From: Synergistes sp.
GTDB lineage: Bacteria > Synergistota > Synergistia > Synergistales > Synergistaceae
DNA: 63,686 nucleotides
Reading direction: 5' to 3'
Assembly (NCBI GenBank): GCA_017537925.1
Contig: JAFYJW010000020.1
Location: 1-63,686, forward strand
Below the pieces are notes generated by a model that was not told the DNA's origin, ran no database searches, and saw only the letters and a program-made list of their open reading frames with translations. Shown here piece by piece: positions 34,966 to 43,926 of the stretch. Both the position numbers and the translations under genes were made by a program. How positions within the stretch are numbered: position 1 is the stretch's first letter; every line of letters starts with the position of its first letter.

Positions 34966-36426
34966 ATGCCTGCCAACTTAAATAATTACTATGGCATAGA
35001 TTTTGGAACAACCACTAGTGCAGTTGTTGGATATATGGTCATGGATCATAAGCCCGAGCAGTTTTTCTATGGTGATGATGAGGGGCGTCCGCTTCCTTCT
35101 GTTGTAGCGATTAATAAGACAACCGGAGAAATTACTACCGGAAGAGAAGCATGGAATAAGAAAATGGAGTTAAGTGAAACCTGTGAGTATTTCTCTTCGG
35201 TAAAAAGTGTTTTAGATCGTGATACCAGAACAACAATTGCCGGTCGGGAGTGGACACCGGTCGATATTGCAGCAGAACTGTTTAAAACATTAAAGACAAG
35301 TGTAAAAGAGAGAACTGGAAACGACTTGTCAATTGCAACTGTTGCTATTCCAATCGGGTTCAGTCCTGAGAAAAGGGATAAGTTGCGGAGTGCTGCAGCG
35401 AAGGCAGGTATCACTATAAGTTCATTTGTCAGTGAACCGACTGCTGCATTCTTTGCCAATTATGAAGAGTTGAGAAGTTCGCCAATTGTTGCGGTCTTTG
35501 ACTGGGGTGGCGGGACACTGGATGTCTCTATCCTGAAGAACGAAAACGGAAGGATATCAGAACTTGCAACTGCAGGTTCTAATATTGCCGGCGATTATAT
35601 CGATAACAAGATTGCTCAGAGAATTCATGCAAAAATAGCCAGAAAAAAAGGGATAGAACTTGCTTTCTCGGATATGCCTTCAAGTGCGCAGGATTTGATG
35701 CTTGTTCGTTCTGAACGTGCAAAAAGAGCTTTGGGCGATGATGATACAGCCACTATTTCTATAAACAACTATGGGCCATTTGGCGCATGTCGTGAATTAC
35801 TCGACTACGACTGGTTTGCAGATATTGTCGAACCAGAGGTCTCTATGGCTGTGGATTGCCTAAAAAAAGCTATTGAGCAGTCAGGGGTAGGCTTAGCAAA
35901 CATCGATAGAATAGTCATGGTTGGTGGTAGCAGCAATCTCCGGCCATTAATCGAACGAATGGATTCAATTTACGGAGAAAAACTGTTTTTCCCAGATGAA
36001 ACCATGTGGAATGTAGGTCAGGGGGCTGCCAGACTTGCTATGACCCCTGGCGACTATTACTCAAATCAATCAATTGGAATAATACTAAGCGATAATAGTT
36101 TCTTTGCTTTACTGTCACCAGATACTCCCTTGACGAACTGGAACATGGAGTGCCATTTTGGAATCGTTGATACAAATGAAGAAGCAAGATTTGTTTTTGG
36201 TGGCAGTTCGGATATTGAGGAATCACCTGCACGCTTTAAATCGCTTTCTGTCCCGGCATATCGGTTTTTACAGGAACAGATTATTCTCAGGGCTTTTGTA
36301 GATGAGAATATGGTATTTAAGGTTATTGCAGGGAGCACAATGAGACCTCGCGAGTACAGAAGGGTTTGGGACTATTCTCAGTTAAAATGCTACTATAAAC
36401 TGCCGGAAATGCGGGTTGAGTTATGA
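34966..36426 (+). CDS. Hsp70-family (DnaK-like) ATPase
   Basis: Protein of 486 residues with a complete ASKHA nucleotide-binding domain: YGIDFGTTTSAVVGY (phosphate 1), VAVFDWGGGTLDVSIL (phosphate 2), MVGGSSNLRPLIERM (adenosine motif). The substrate-binding region after about residue 375 is short and unlike DnaK, with no EEVD or lid helices. It lies between a coiled-coil protein and a helicase, overlapping the next start by four bases. Housekeeping DnaK is about 600 residues, so this is a specialised Hsp70. Confidence 0.9.
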   Translation: MPANLNNYYGIDFGTTTSAVVGYMVMDHKPEQFFYGDDEGRPLPSVVAINKTTGEITTGREAWNKKMELSETCEYFSSVKSVLDRDTRTTIAGREWTPVDIAAELFKTLKTSVKERTGNDLSIATVAIPIGFSPEKRDKLRSAAAKAGITISSFVSEPTAAFFANYEELRSSPIVAVFDWGGGTLDVSILKNENGRISELATAGSNIAGDYIDNKIAQRIHAKIARKKGIELAFSDMPSSAQDLMLVRSERAKRALGDDDTATISINNYGPFGACRELLDYDWFADIVEPEVSMAVDCLKKAIEQSGVGLANIDRIVMVGGSSNLRPLIERMDSIYGEKLFFPDETMWNVGQGAARLAMTPGDYYSNQSIGIILSDNSFFALLSPDTPLTNWNMECHFGIVDTNEEARFVFGGSSDIEESPARFKSLSVPAYRFLQEQIILRAFVDENMVFKVIAGSTMRPREYRRVWDYSQLKCYYKLPEMRVEL

Positions 36427-38897
36427 GTGAGACCATTTCCAGTACAGTTGCATTTAAAAGTAATCTGCAGCCGGTACGAGGGTCGTGTCGGGAGGATCAG
36501 CAGTTTCTCAAGTCCGTTCATGATATTTTTGCCTTGGAAAAGCTTAAAAATGCAGGATTAAACCTTACTCCTTTGCAAATACGGGAGTACGAAGCTGCTT
36601 CACTTCATTGTCATTTTGCAGATGAAGGCGATTATCCGTATGGAACTGTCTTTAGTGAAACTGGCGAACGGCAGGTTATATGCAAATGTACCAAAATTTC
36701 CTGCAGACTTTTTAAAGAATGCAGATCTGATTTTGATCCAAATGAACTCCATGTCAAAGATGAAAACAATGTATATCGTCCTAAAACTGCCGAGATAGAT
36801 GCCTCTCTGTCTGACAGGAGAGAAACCGAAGGTATTCCAAAACAAGGAGACATGGTCGCTGCGACCGAAGTACTCAAAGCAAAAACATACATCAGGGTTG
36901 ATCTTGAGCCAGACACTATTTTAGAAGGTCCGTCTAATGGTGAGCCGGAGGATAAACCTATTTCAATGCCAGAAGTGGCGGATAGAAATACTCCGTTTGA
37001 ACAACATGATGCAACATTTAGCTCTTTTGTGGATATAGAACAAGAAGAAACTATTCATCTTCCTGTTAAAGAGCGGACTATTGTTAATGCTGGCCCGGGA
37101 ACCGGAAAAACCTATACTCTCATAGAAAAACTCAAGTATATGTTGTCAGATTTGGAGACAGAGCCATCGAACATACTTGTTCTATGCTTTTCCAAGGTAG
37201 CTGTCGAAGTTATTAAAAGTCGGCTGGAGGACGCAGCAAACCACGAAGAACTGCCCCTGAACTGGCATCAGGTAGATGTCAGGACTTTTGATTCATTTGC
37301 TACTTACTTGCTTGCCTGGGTTCAGGAAAATATTCCAAGCCTCCTGCCAGAGCATTATACCCTTGAATGCCAGAACTATGATGAACGTATTCGCATGGCT
37401 GCCAGAATTTTGGTTACTCAGAAGGATCTGCTTGACATGTATGAACATATCATTGTTGATGAGGTCCAAGACTTGGTCGGTGTTAGAGCTGAGCTGGTTT
37501 TGTCCCTCCTTCACGGGCTTTCAGAGCGTTGTGGGTTTACTTTATTGGGGGATTCCTGTCAGTCACTCTACGATTACCTTGCTGTTAATGACAGTTCTGT
37601 GATGAGTTCGGATCAGTTCTACAAGAAACTGTTCCATGAGTACCGTGACGCTAACTTTTTCTCATTGAGCCATAATTATAGACAGGGTGATGAGTTAGGA
37701 GAACTGTCAGTTCCATACCGTAAAGCAATCCTCAGTGGAGATGTCGCTTCGAGAACAACAGAAGCAAAAAAACTGGATGCAGTCCTTGCTACTTCTGACA
37801 TCAATCTAAAGAATATAACTACAAAGGAAGTTATCACTTTCCTTAAAGAGGGCACATTAGGAATACTGAGTCGTACTAACGGGCAGGCATTACAGATCTC
37901 TTCATGGCTAAGGGCACAAGGTATCCGGCATACTTTTCAAAGGTCTGCTCAATCCCATGATTTGGCTGTTTGGATTGCAAGAACTCTTGTAAATGCTGAG
38001 ACAGATGTCATTGACAAATCTGAATTTGGTAATCTGTTTGCTAGGTATTATCCTGCTAAGGCCGAATTTGCCGGAAAATATTGGGATGCCCTGATAAGCA
38101 CGCAAAGATATCAGTCCAAGAACCATTACGAAATAGAAGATCTTCTTCGTGGCGTTTTTCAGAATGCGAGAAACCCTCTGCTGTTTGAAGAACCGGATAA
38201 TGTGCCAACTACTGTTACTGTTAGCAACATACACAGGGCTAAAGGCAGAGAATTTGATTCTGTCCTCATTCTTCAAGACGTGCTTGAAAACATGACTGAT
38301 GAAGAAAAGTGTGATTTGCTTGAGCATAAGGTGTGTTATGTCGCGCTTACTAGGCCAAAGAAAAAGGTCGAGAAGATTTTGCTGAAGCCTCAGTATATTT
38401 ATATTTCCAAAGATGAGGCGAGAAGATGTTTTAAAGCAGGAGGCTTTAGATCAAAGAAGTATTTGTCTCATTTTGAGGTAGGAGAAGGTTCTGACTTTGA
38501 CACAAGGTCATTTGCCAGATCGCCCGAGATTCAAGAGTATATACAATCCATGAAACCGGGCACTCGTCTAAAATTGTTAAAATGCCCGGAAGAGACTAAA
38601 TCCTATGTGTTATACAGCGTAGCCCCTGAAGATGACGATCGCACAATATTGTGTTATACAACCCCCACATTTGCTAAAAGCATGGAAAGGGCTATTCAGA
38701 GGATATTCTCAAATTCCCATTCCATAGCATACAAGTATTATCCCAATGTGTTTGGAGAAATATATATTGATGGATTAACCACTTGCATTTCGTCATCGGA
38801 TATAGGTGTTGATGGCGCAAAGATGTATGGTGGTATGTATATATGGTATGGCCTGTCTATTAGCGGCTTTGCACAGATGGAGAAGGATCGCTATTAA
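36423..38897 (+). CDS. UvrD/Rep-family superfamily 1 helicase with N-terminal cysteine cluster
   Basis: Protein of 824 residues. Helicase motifs: Walker A GPGTGKT at 224-230, DEVQD at 346-350, SHNYRQGDE, and VALTRPKK near residue 645. The 220-residue N-terminal region has C87, C89, C94 and C100 (CKCTKISCRLFKEC), a spacing suited to a zinc or iron-sulfur site. A C-terminal domain of about 175 residues follows the helicase core. Starts with ATGA overlap on the Hsp70 stop. Confidence 0.9.
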   Translation: MSETISSTVAFKSNLQPVRGSCREDQQFLKSVHDIFALEKLKNAGLNLTPLQIREYEAASLHCHFADEGDYPYGTVFSETGERQVICKCTKISCRLFKECRSDFDPNELHVKDENNVYRPKTAEIDASLSDRRETEGIPKQGDMVAATEVLKAKTYIRVDLEPDTILEGPSNGEPEDKPISMPEVADRNTPFEQHDATFSSFVDIEQEETIHLPVKERTIVNAGPGTGKTYTLIEKLKYMLSDLETEPSNILVLCFSKVAVEVIKSRLEDAANHEELPLNWHQVDVRTFDSFATYLLAWVQENIPSLLPEHYTLECQNYDERIRMAARILVTQKDLLDMYEHIIVDEVQDLVGVRAELVLSLLHGLSERCGFTLLGDSCQSLYDYLAVNDSSVMSSDQFYKKLFHEYRDANFFSLSHNYRQGDELGELSVPYRKAILSGDVASRTTEAKKLDAVLATSDINLKNITTKEVITFLKEGTLGILSRTNGQALQISSWLRAQGIRHTFQRSAQSHDLAVWIARTLVNAETDVIDKSEFGNLFARYYPAKAEFAGKYWDALISTQRYQSKNHYEIEDLLRGVFQNARNPLLFEEPDNVPTTVTVSNIHRAKGREFDSVLILQDVLENMTDEEKCDLLEHKVCYVALTRPKKKVEKILLKPQYIYISKDEARRCFKAGGFRSKKYLSHFEVGEGSDFDTRSFARSPEIQEYIQSMKPGTRLKLLKCPEETKSYVLYSVAPEDDDRTILCYTTPTFAKSMERAIQRIFSNSHSIAYKYYPNVFGEIYIDGLTTCISSSDIGVDGAKMYGGMYIWYGLSISGFAQMEKDRY

Positions 38898-38912
38898 TCT
38901 AGGAGGACTGTT

Positions 38913-41900
38913 ATGCCTGATTATTCCGAGTTTTATGATGCACGAAAAATAATCACAGACATTCTTCATGATGATCTCATTGGCCCTGTAAAAAAGAATG
39001 AGATTTTGCCTGAATTACCTACCCAATACTATATTATGGGCAAACTCTATCCTCAAAATGATGAGGGTGAGGTTGTTGATCTGGTAAGGAACCCTTTATT
39101 GGAGAATGCTGCTGAAACCTATGATGCATCAATATCCTTAAGCAACCAAAAGAACCCGTCTTCGTTTGGGATTACCTGTATTCTAAAGCCGGGAATTAAT
39201 TCCATACGGCTTTCTGGTTCTTACGCTTTCTACACTCTCATTCAGTATGAAGATGCCATAAAAAGAGGAATGGATCTTTCAAAATGGGAAGCATTGGAAA
39301 AAAAACCGAAAGACCTCTGGATTCGAAACGAATATGGGTTTGATAAGGTTGTCAGATTAAGTGCCGAAAAGGTCGAAAAACCAGTATCTCTGGATAATGG
39401 GATCCAATTACAGATTTACACTCATACAGTGTTAGATTCCGGTGAGCGAGTCAATACGGTTACTATGATTAACACTCAACAGGCAGGAAAAGACGCGGTG
39501 GAGAGAGCACAAAAATGTGCATTTCAGCCTAAGCTGATGATTTCCGGAGAGTATCCCTGCCCCATCTTTTCCAAATCCAATCGTCAGGAGCAATTTACCG
39601 AGGATGTAGAATTGCTTGAGCTCGATCTCCTTTATTCCGATGCAAACTGTTTCGGGCAAGGGCACGGCTGTTCTGTCGAATGGGATGTTGAAAATGAGGA
39701 TCCTCTTTGGGTTTCTACCGCATGGTTTCCATCGTACAACCTGCATCAGATGATGGCAGCTGATATTGAAGATAAAAAAGTGCTCTCCATGCACTATCTT
39801 TCTGATGGATTTCCGAAAGAAATATTGGTTTCCTTACGTCATTTTGCTAATTCTTATAATGAATGGATTAAAAAGATTGAATACGCATCAAAACTGCTTG
39901 GTGAAAAACAGCAAAACACCGCATTGAACAATGTTCAAAAATGCAAAGCGGCGTTTTCTAGAATCATGCATTCGATTGATTTGCTGGAAAAGAGCCTCTC
40001 CAGTAACGCTGATGCTATGAAAGCATTCCAGATAGCTAACGAGGCAATGCTGTTGCAGAGGAAGCAATCCTTATTAAAAGCCGGAAAAGAGTATGACCCG
40101 GAAAAAGTAACATGGTATCCTTTTCAACTTGCATTTATTCTTCATGAGCTGTCTTCCTTTATCGAACCCACGGGAAAAGAAAGAGACACAGTTGACCTTC
40201 TCTGGTTTCCTACCGGAGGCGGGAAAACAGAGGCGTATCTGGGCATTGCAGCATTTGTGATTTTCCTTCGGAGACTGCGCAACAGTTCAGACGACGGTGT
40301 AACTGTAATTATGCGATATACCCTCAGATTATTAACATTACAGCAGTTCGAACGAGCCAGCATGCTCATTTTTGCATGTGAACTGCTCCGGAAAGAATAC
40401 CATCTTGGAGGTACTGAAATATCTATTGGCCTTTGGGTCGGCGGCAAACTGACTCCTAATCTCCTAGAGGAAGCCCGTGCAAGCATTAACAAACGACAAC
40501 TTGGAGCAGTCGTCTCGCCAGAAGTAGCAAATCCATGTCAGATACAGGTATGTCCGTGGTGCGGTAAACCACTGACTGCAAAGAATTACTCCATTCGTAT
40601 TGCAGAAAAAAGGATGTTAATTCATTGCAATAATGAGGAGTGTGCTTTCCATGGTACAGACAATGGCCTGCCGTTACATATTATTGACGATGCAATATAT
40701 GAGCACCTTCCGACTTTTATAGTTGCAACTGTCGACAAATTTGCACAGATACCCCTCAGCGATAAGCCTGCTGCATTATTTGGTATCTCGAGCAATAAAA
40801 AGCCACCGGAACTTATTATCCAAGATGAGCTTCATCTTATCTCAGGTCCGTTAGGTACTATGACCGGACTGTATGAAGCTGCAATCACAAAGCTGTGTGA
40901 AAAGGATGGAATTGGGGCAAAAGTAATTGCTTCAACGGCAACTATAAGGAATGCTAGAAACCAGATAATGGCATTGTACGGGAGGGACTATTCCCAGTTC
41001 CCGCCTCAGGGAATTTCCGCAAAGGATTCCTATTTTGCTGTGGAGTCCACACCGACAGACCGCCCTGCAAGGCAGTATTTTGGCGTGATGGGGATTGGTG
41101 TTACGGCAACGACAACCCTGATACGTGTAAATGCAGCGCTTCTCTTTGCTTCAAGGTATCTTGCAGGACTTGGATATGAGGACGGTATAATAGATAATTT
41201 CTGGACTATTACAGGTTATTTCAACAGTTTAAGAGAATTGGGCGGAGCAAGCACACAGATTTTGGATGACGTTCAGAGCCGATTCAGTTACCTTGCAAAA
41301 ACCAAGTTTGGCCATCTGGTACCACAGGTTGATCTTTCTGTCAGTTATGACCATCTGGTAGAATTGACCAGCCGTATGGACAATTCTGAGATTACAAAAA
41401 TAATCCAAGACCGCCTGAAACGGAGTTACCGTGCAGGACAGCATAAAGATGTATATGATTATGTCCTGGCTTCAAATATGATATCTGTAGGGGTTGACGT
41501 AGGACGTCTGGGTGTGATGGTCGTAGCTGGGCAGCCCAAAACAAATGCTGAATATATTCAGGCAACCAGCCGGGTAGGCCGGGATAATCCCGGACTGGTT
41601 GTTGCCGTATATAATCCGACAAGATCCCGCGATCGTTCGCATTATGAACAGTTTTTAAAATATCATTCGGCTTTGTATCGTTATGTTGAAGCTACCAGCC
41701 TGACACCATTTGCGGACAGGGCCCGGGACAGAGGCCTGCATGCCCTTTATGTGTCATTATGCAGGTATCTTGTCCCCGGCTTGCTGAGCAATAACGCTGC
41801 TGTTTTATATGATTCTTCTAATCCGGAAGTTGAGGAAATTCGTAACCTGATTCTTGATTATATTGAGAAAGTTGATCCGGGAGAAAAATACGCAGCAATG

Positions 41901-42080
41901 GAAGAACTGCAGGATATCGAGGACGCATGGGATATTGCTGCGACAGGGACGCTTGTTTACAGGAGTTTTAAAAATGAGAAAAAACTTCTGAAGGGTGATA
42001 CCGAGAACGACAGGTTCAGAACCATGAACAGCATGAGAAGCGTGGATGCGCAGGCAGGCATCTATCTTCTGGGGAGGTAA
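38913..42080 (+). CDS. DrmA-like superfamily 2 helicase (DISARM-related)
   Basis: Large helicase of 1055 residues. Walker A FPTGGGKTEA is near residue 431, a DELHL Walker B at about 637 and TSRVGRD (motif VI) near 880; a zinc ribbon (CPWCGKPL and CNNEEC) lies between, around 546-575. The combination of PTGGGKTEAYLG and QDELHLISGPLGT matches DrmA of DISARM, a restriction-type phage defence. AGGAGG lies six bases ahead of ATG. The N-terminal 400 residues are unassigned. Confidence 0.88.
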   Translation: MPDYSEFYDARKIITDILHDDLIGPVKKNEILPELPTQYYIMGKLYPQNDEGEVVDLVRNPLLENAAETYDASISLSNQKNPSSFGITCILKPGINSIRLSGSYAFYTLIQYEDAIKRGMDLSKWEALEKKPKDLWIRNEYGFDKVVRLSAEKVEKPVSLDNGIQLQIYTHTVLDSGERVNTVTMINTQQAGKDAVERAQKCAFQPKLMISGEYPCPIFSKSNRQEQFTEDVELLELDLLYSDANCFGQGHGCSVEWDVENEDPLWVSTAWFPSYNLHQMMAADIEDKKVLSMHYLSDGFPKEILVSLRHFANSYNEWIKKIEYASKLLGEKQQNTALNNVQKCKAAFSRIMHSIDLLEKSLSSNADAMKAFQIANEAMLLQRKQSLLKAGKEYDPEKVTWYPFQLAFILHELSSFIEPTGKERDTVDLLWFPTGGGKTEAYLGIAAFVIFLRRLRNSSDDGVTVIMRYTLRLLTLQQFERASMLIFACELLRKEYHLGGTEISIGLWVGGKLTPNLLEEARASINKRQLGAVVSPEVANPCQIQVCPWCGKPLTAKNYSIRIAEKRMLIHCNNEECAFHGTDNGLPLHIIDDAIYEHLPTFIVATVDKFAQIPLSDKPAALFGISSNKKPPELIIQDELHLISGPLGTMTGLYEAAITKLCEKDGIGAKVIASTATIRNARNQIMALYGRDYSQFPPQGISAKDSYFAVESTPTDRPARQYFGVMGIGVTATTTLIRVNAALLFASRYLAGLGYEDGIIDNFWTITGYFNSLRELGGASTQILDDVQSRFSYLAKTKFGHLVPQVDLSVSYDHLVELTSRMDNSEITKIIQDRLKRSYRAGQHKDVYDYVLASNMISVGVDVGRLGVMVVAGQPKTNAEYIQATSRVGRDNPGLVVAVYNPTRSRDRSHYEQFLKYHSALYRYVEATSLTPFADRARDRGLHALYVSLCRYLVPGLLSNNAAVLYDSSNPEVEEIRNLILDYIEKVDPGEKYAAMEELQDIEDAWDIAATGTLVYRSFKNEKKLLKGDTENDRFRTMNSMRSVDAQAGIYLLGR

Positions 42081-42082
42081 AT

Positions 42083-43915
42083 ATGGCTCTTCATTTTGGG
42101 AAAAAGAGTGAAAACGAAAAGACGAAGGTAGTAGGGGAACTGAGAAGAACCCAACTGATAACCACATTTGGCAGTGGTGCGATAGTGGATATGCCGGATT
42201 ACTCTGTTGTTATTGCGGCAACTAATTACTGGAAATCCAATAGTCCTGTATTACATGAGCCGAATCTTGAAAAACTGCTGAAGGTATCCCATTTTAAACA
42301 GCCCTACGTAACTGAAGACACAGGAGATAAATCTTCACCTGATATTCCTGCTTTCAGGTTCCCCATCATACATTTCTGCCCTGATTGTGGGAGACTGATG
42401 CCGTACTGGGGATTTGGCGATGATACCGGAAAGATTTGCTTACATTGTAAGAAAAACATAGTACCATCAAGGTTTATAGCTACCTGCATCAATGGGCATA
42501 TGGAAGACTTCCCGTATAAATGGTGGGTTCATGGCGGAGATTATTCAAAGTGTCCTGCTGCAGACAAAGATGATAAACTGACAATTACCTTTTCAGATGA
42601 AACGGGCGGTCTTGACAGTATTGTAATTACCTGTACAGCCTGCGGTAAAAAAAGAAGTATGGCTGGATGCCTTGGTAAAGATGCGTTACGTGGTTACACT
42701 TGTAAAGGGAGCAGGCCCTGGATCGGATTGAAAGCAGACAAAAGAGATCCCATTCCGTGCACAGCACCTATGCGGGGGTTGCAACGCGGAGCATCCAATG
42801 TTTATTTTTCCCAGACGGCAAGCGCTTTGACAATACCTCCGTGGAGCAGCAGATTGCATCAGGAGATAGAACTGTACTGGGACAGGCTTTCATCTTTTCT
42901 TGATGGAAACCCAACAGAAGAGAATCTGCGTGGGGTGGTCGAAGTTCAGTTTTATAATCTGCTCACACTGGAACTTTATTCCGTAGACGATATCATCAGG
43001 GAAATCAAAAAAAGAAAGAATATAGAAGGTGTATCTGAAGAGTATACCAAGCAGAACCTGTATGAAGATGAGTATCAGGTGTTCTGTCTGGGCGATTATG
43101 AACAATCGGACGACTATCAGTTTAGAATAGAAAGCGTAGATATACCGGAGTTTCTGAAAGACTACATTGACGATGTTGTTATGGTAAAACGGCTGAGGGA
43201 GGTTCTAGCGTTACGGGGATTCCGCAGAATATCCCCTGAAAAACCCTCGGCAGACGATGAAAGGTTTAATGGATATCATTATGATGGAGACTGTGTTCCT
43301 CTCTCTGAAGCTCCATTAAACTGGTACCCCGGGATTGAAATGCTTGGGGAAGGAGTTTTTATCCGTCTCAACGAGGACGCCCTTTCGGCATGGGAAGACA
43401 GGAATACCGGATACTATGAGGCTATGAAAAGTCAGTTAGAAGCAAGTACTATAGAGTGCGGGAACTTTTCTCCCAGATACGTACTGTTGCATACCTTGTC
43501 GCATCTGCTGATCAGGCAGCTCTCGGTTGAATGCGGTTATTCAGGCGCATCTATCAAAGAACGAATTTACAGCACATTCCCTGAATCCACACACCATATG
43601 GCAGGGATCCTGCTGTATACATCATCTTCGGACTCGGACGGAAGCCTTGGCGGTCTTGCCAGAAATGCCCTTCCGGAACAGTTTGAACTGATTTTCAGGA
43701 ATATGCTGCAGGAGGCGTCGTGGTGTTCTTCGGATCCGATTTGCATTGAGTCCAAAGCGCAAGGATACGATTCCCTGAACTACGCTGCCTGTCATGCATG
43801 TACCCTGTTGCCTGAGACAAGCTGTGTAATGCGCAATTGTCTGTTAGATCGCGGTGCAGTTGTAGGCTCTCTTTTAAACCGTAGAAGCGGCTTTTTTGGT
43901 GATTTGTTTGATTGA
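42083..43915 (+). CDS. DrmB-like DUF1998 protein (DISARM-related)
   Basis: Protein of 610 residues. The N-terminal RRTQLITTFGSGAIVDMPDY is the signature of DrmB; a four-cysteine zinc site (CPDCGRL, CLHCKK) follows near residues 100-124; the C-terminal DUF1998 part holds LLHTLSHLLIRQLSVECGY and CHACTLLPETSC. In DISARM DrmB pairs with DrmA. It starts two bases after drmA-like stops, indicating a coupled pair. Confidence 0.9.
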   Translation: MALHFGKKSENEKTKVVGELRRTQLITTFGSGAIVDMPDYSVVIAATNYWKSNSPVLHEPNLEKLLKVSHFKQPYVTEDTGDKSSPDIPAFRFPIIHFCPDCGRLMPYWGFGDDTGKICLHCKKNIVPSRFIATCINGHMEDFPYKWWVHGGDYSKCPAADKDDKLTITFSDETGGLDSIVITCTACGKKRSMAGCLGKDALRGYTCKGSRPWIGLKADKRDPIPCTAPMRGLQRGASNVYFSQTASALTIPPWSSRLHQEIELYWDRLSSFLDGNPTEENLRGVVEVQFYNLLTLELYSVDDIIREIKKRKNIEGVSEEYTKQNLYEDEYQVFCLGDYEQSDDYQFRIESVDIPEFLKDYIDDVVMVKRLREVLALRGFRRISPEKPSADDERFNGYHYDGDCVPLSEAPLNWYPGIEMLGEGVFIRLNEDALSAWEDRNTGYYEAMKSQLEASTIECGNFSPRYVLLHTLSHLLIRQLSVECGYSGASIKERIYSTFPESTHHMAGILLYTSSSDSDGSLGGLARNALPEQFELIFRNMLQEASWCSSDPICIESKAQGYDSLNYAACHACTLLPETSCVMRNCLLDRGAVVGSLLNRRSGFFGDLFD

Positions 43916-43926
43916 GAGATTTTGTT

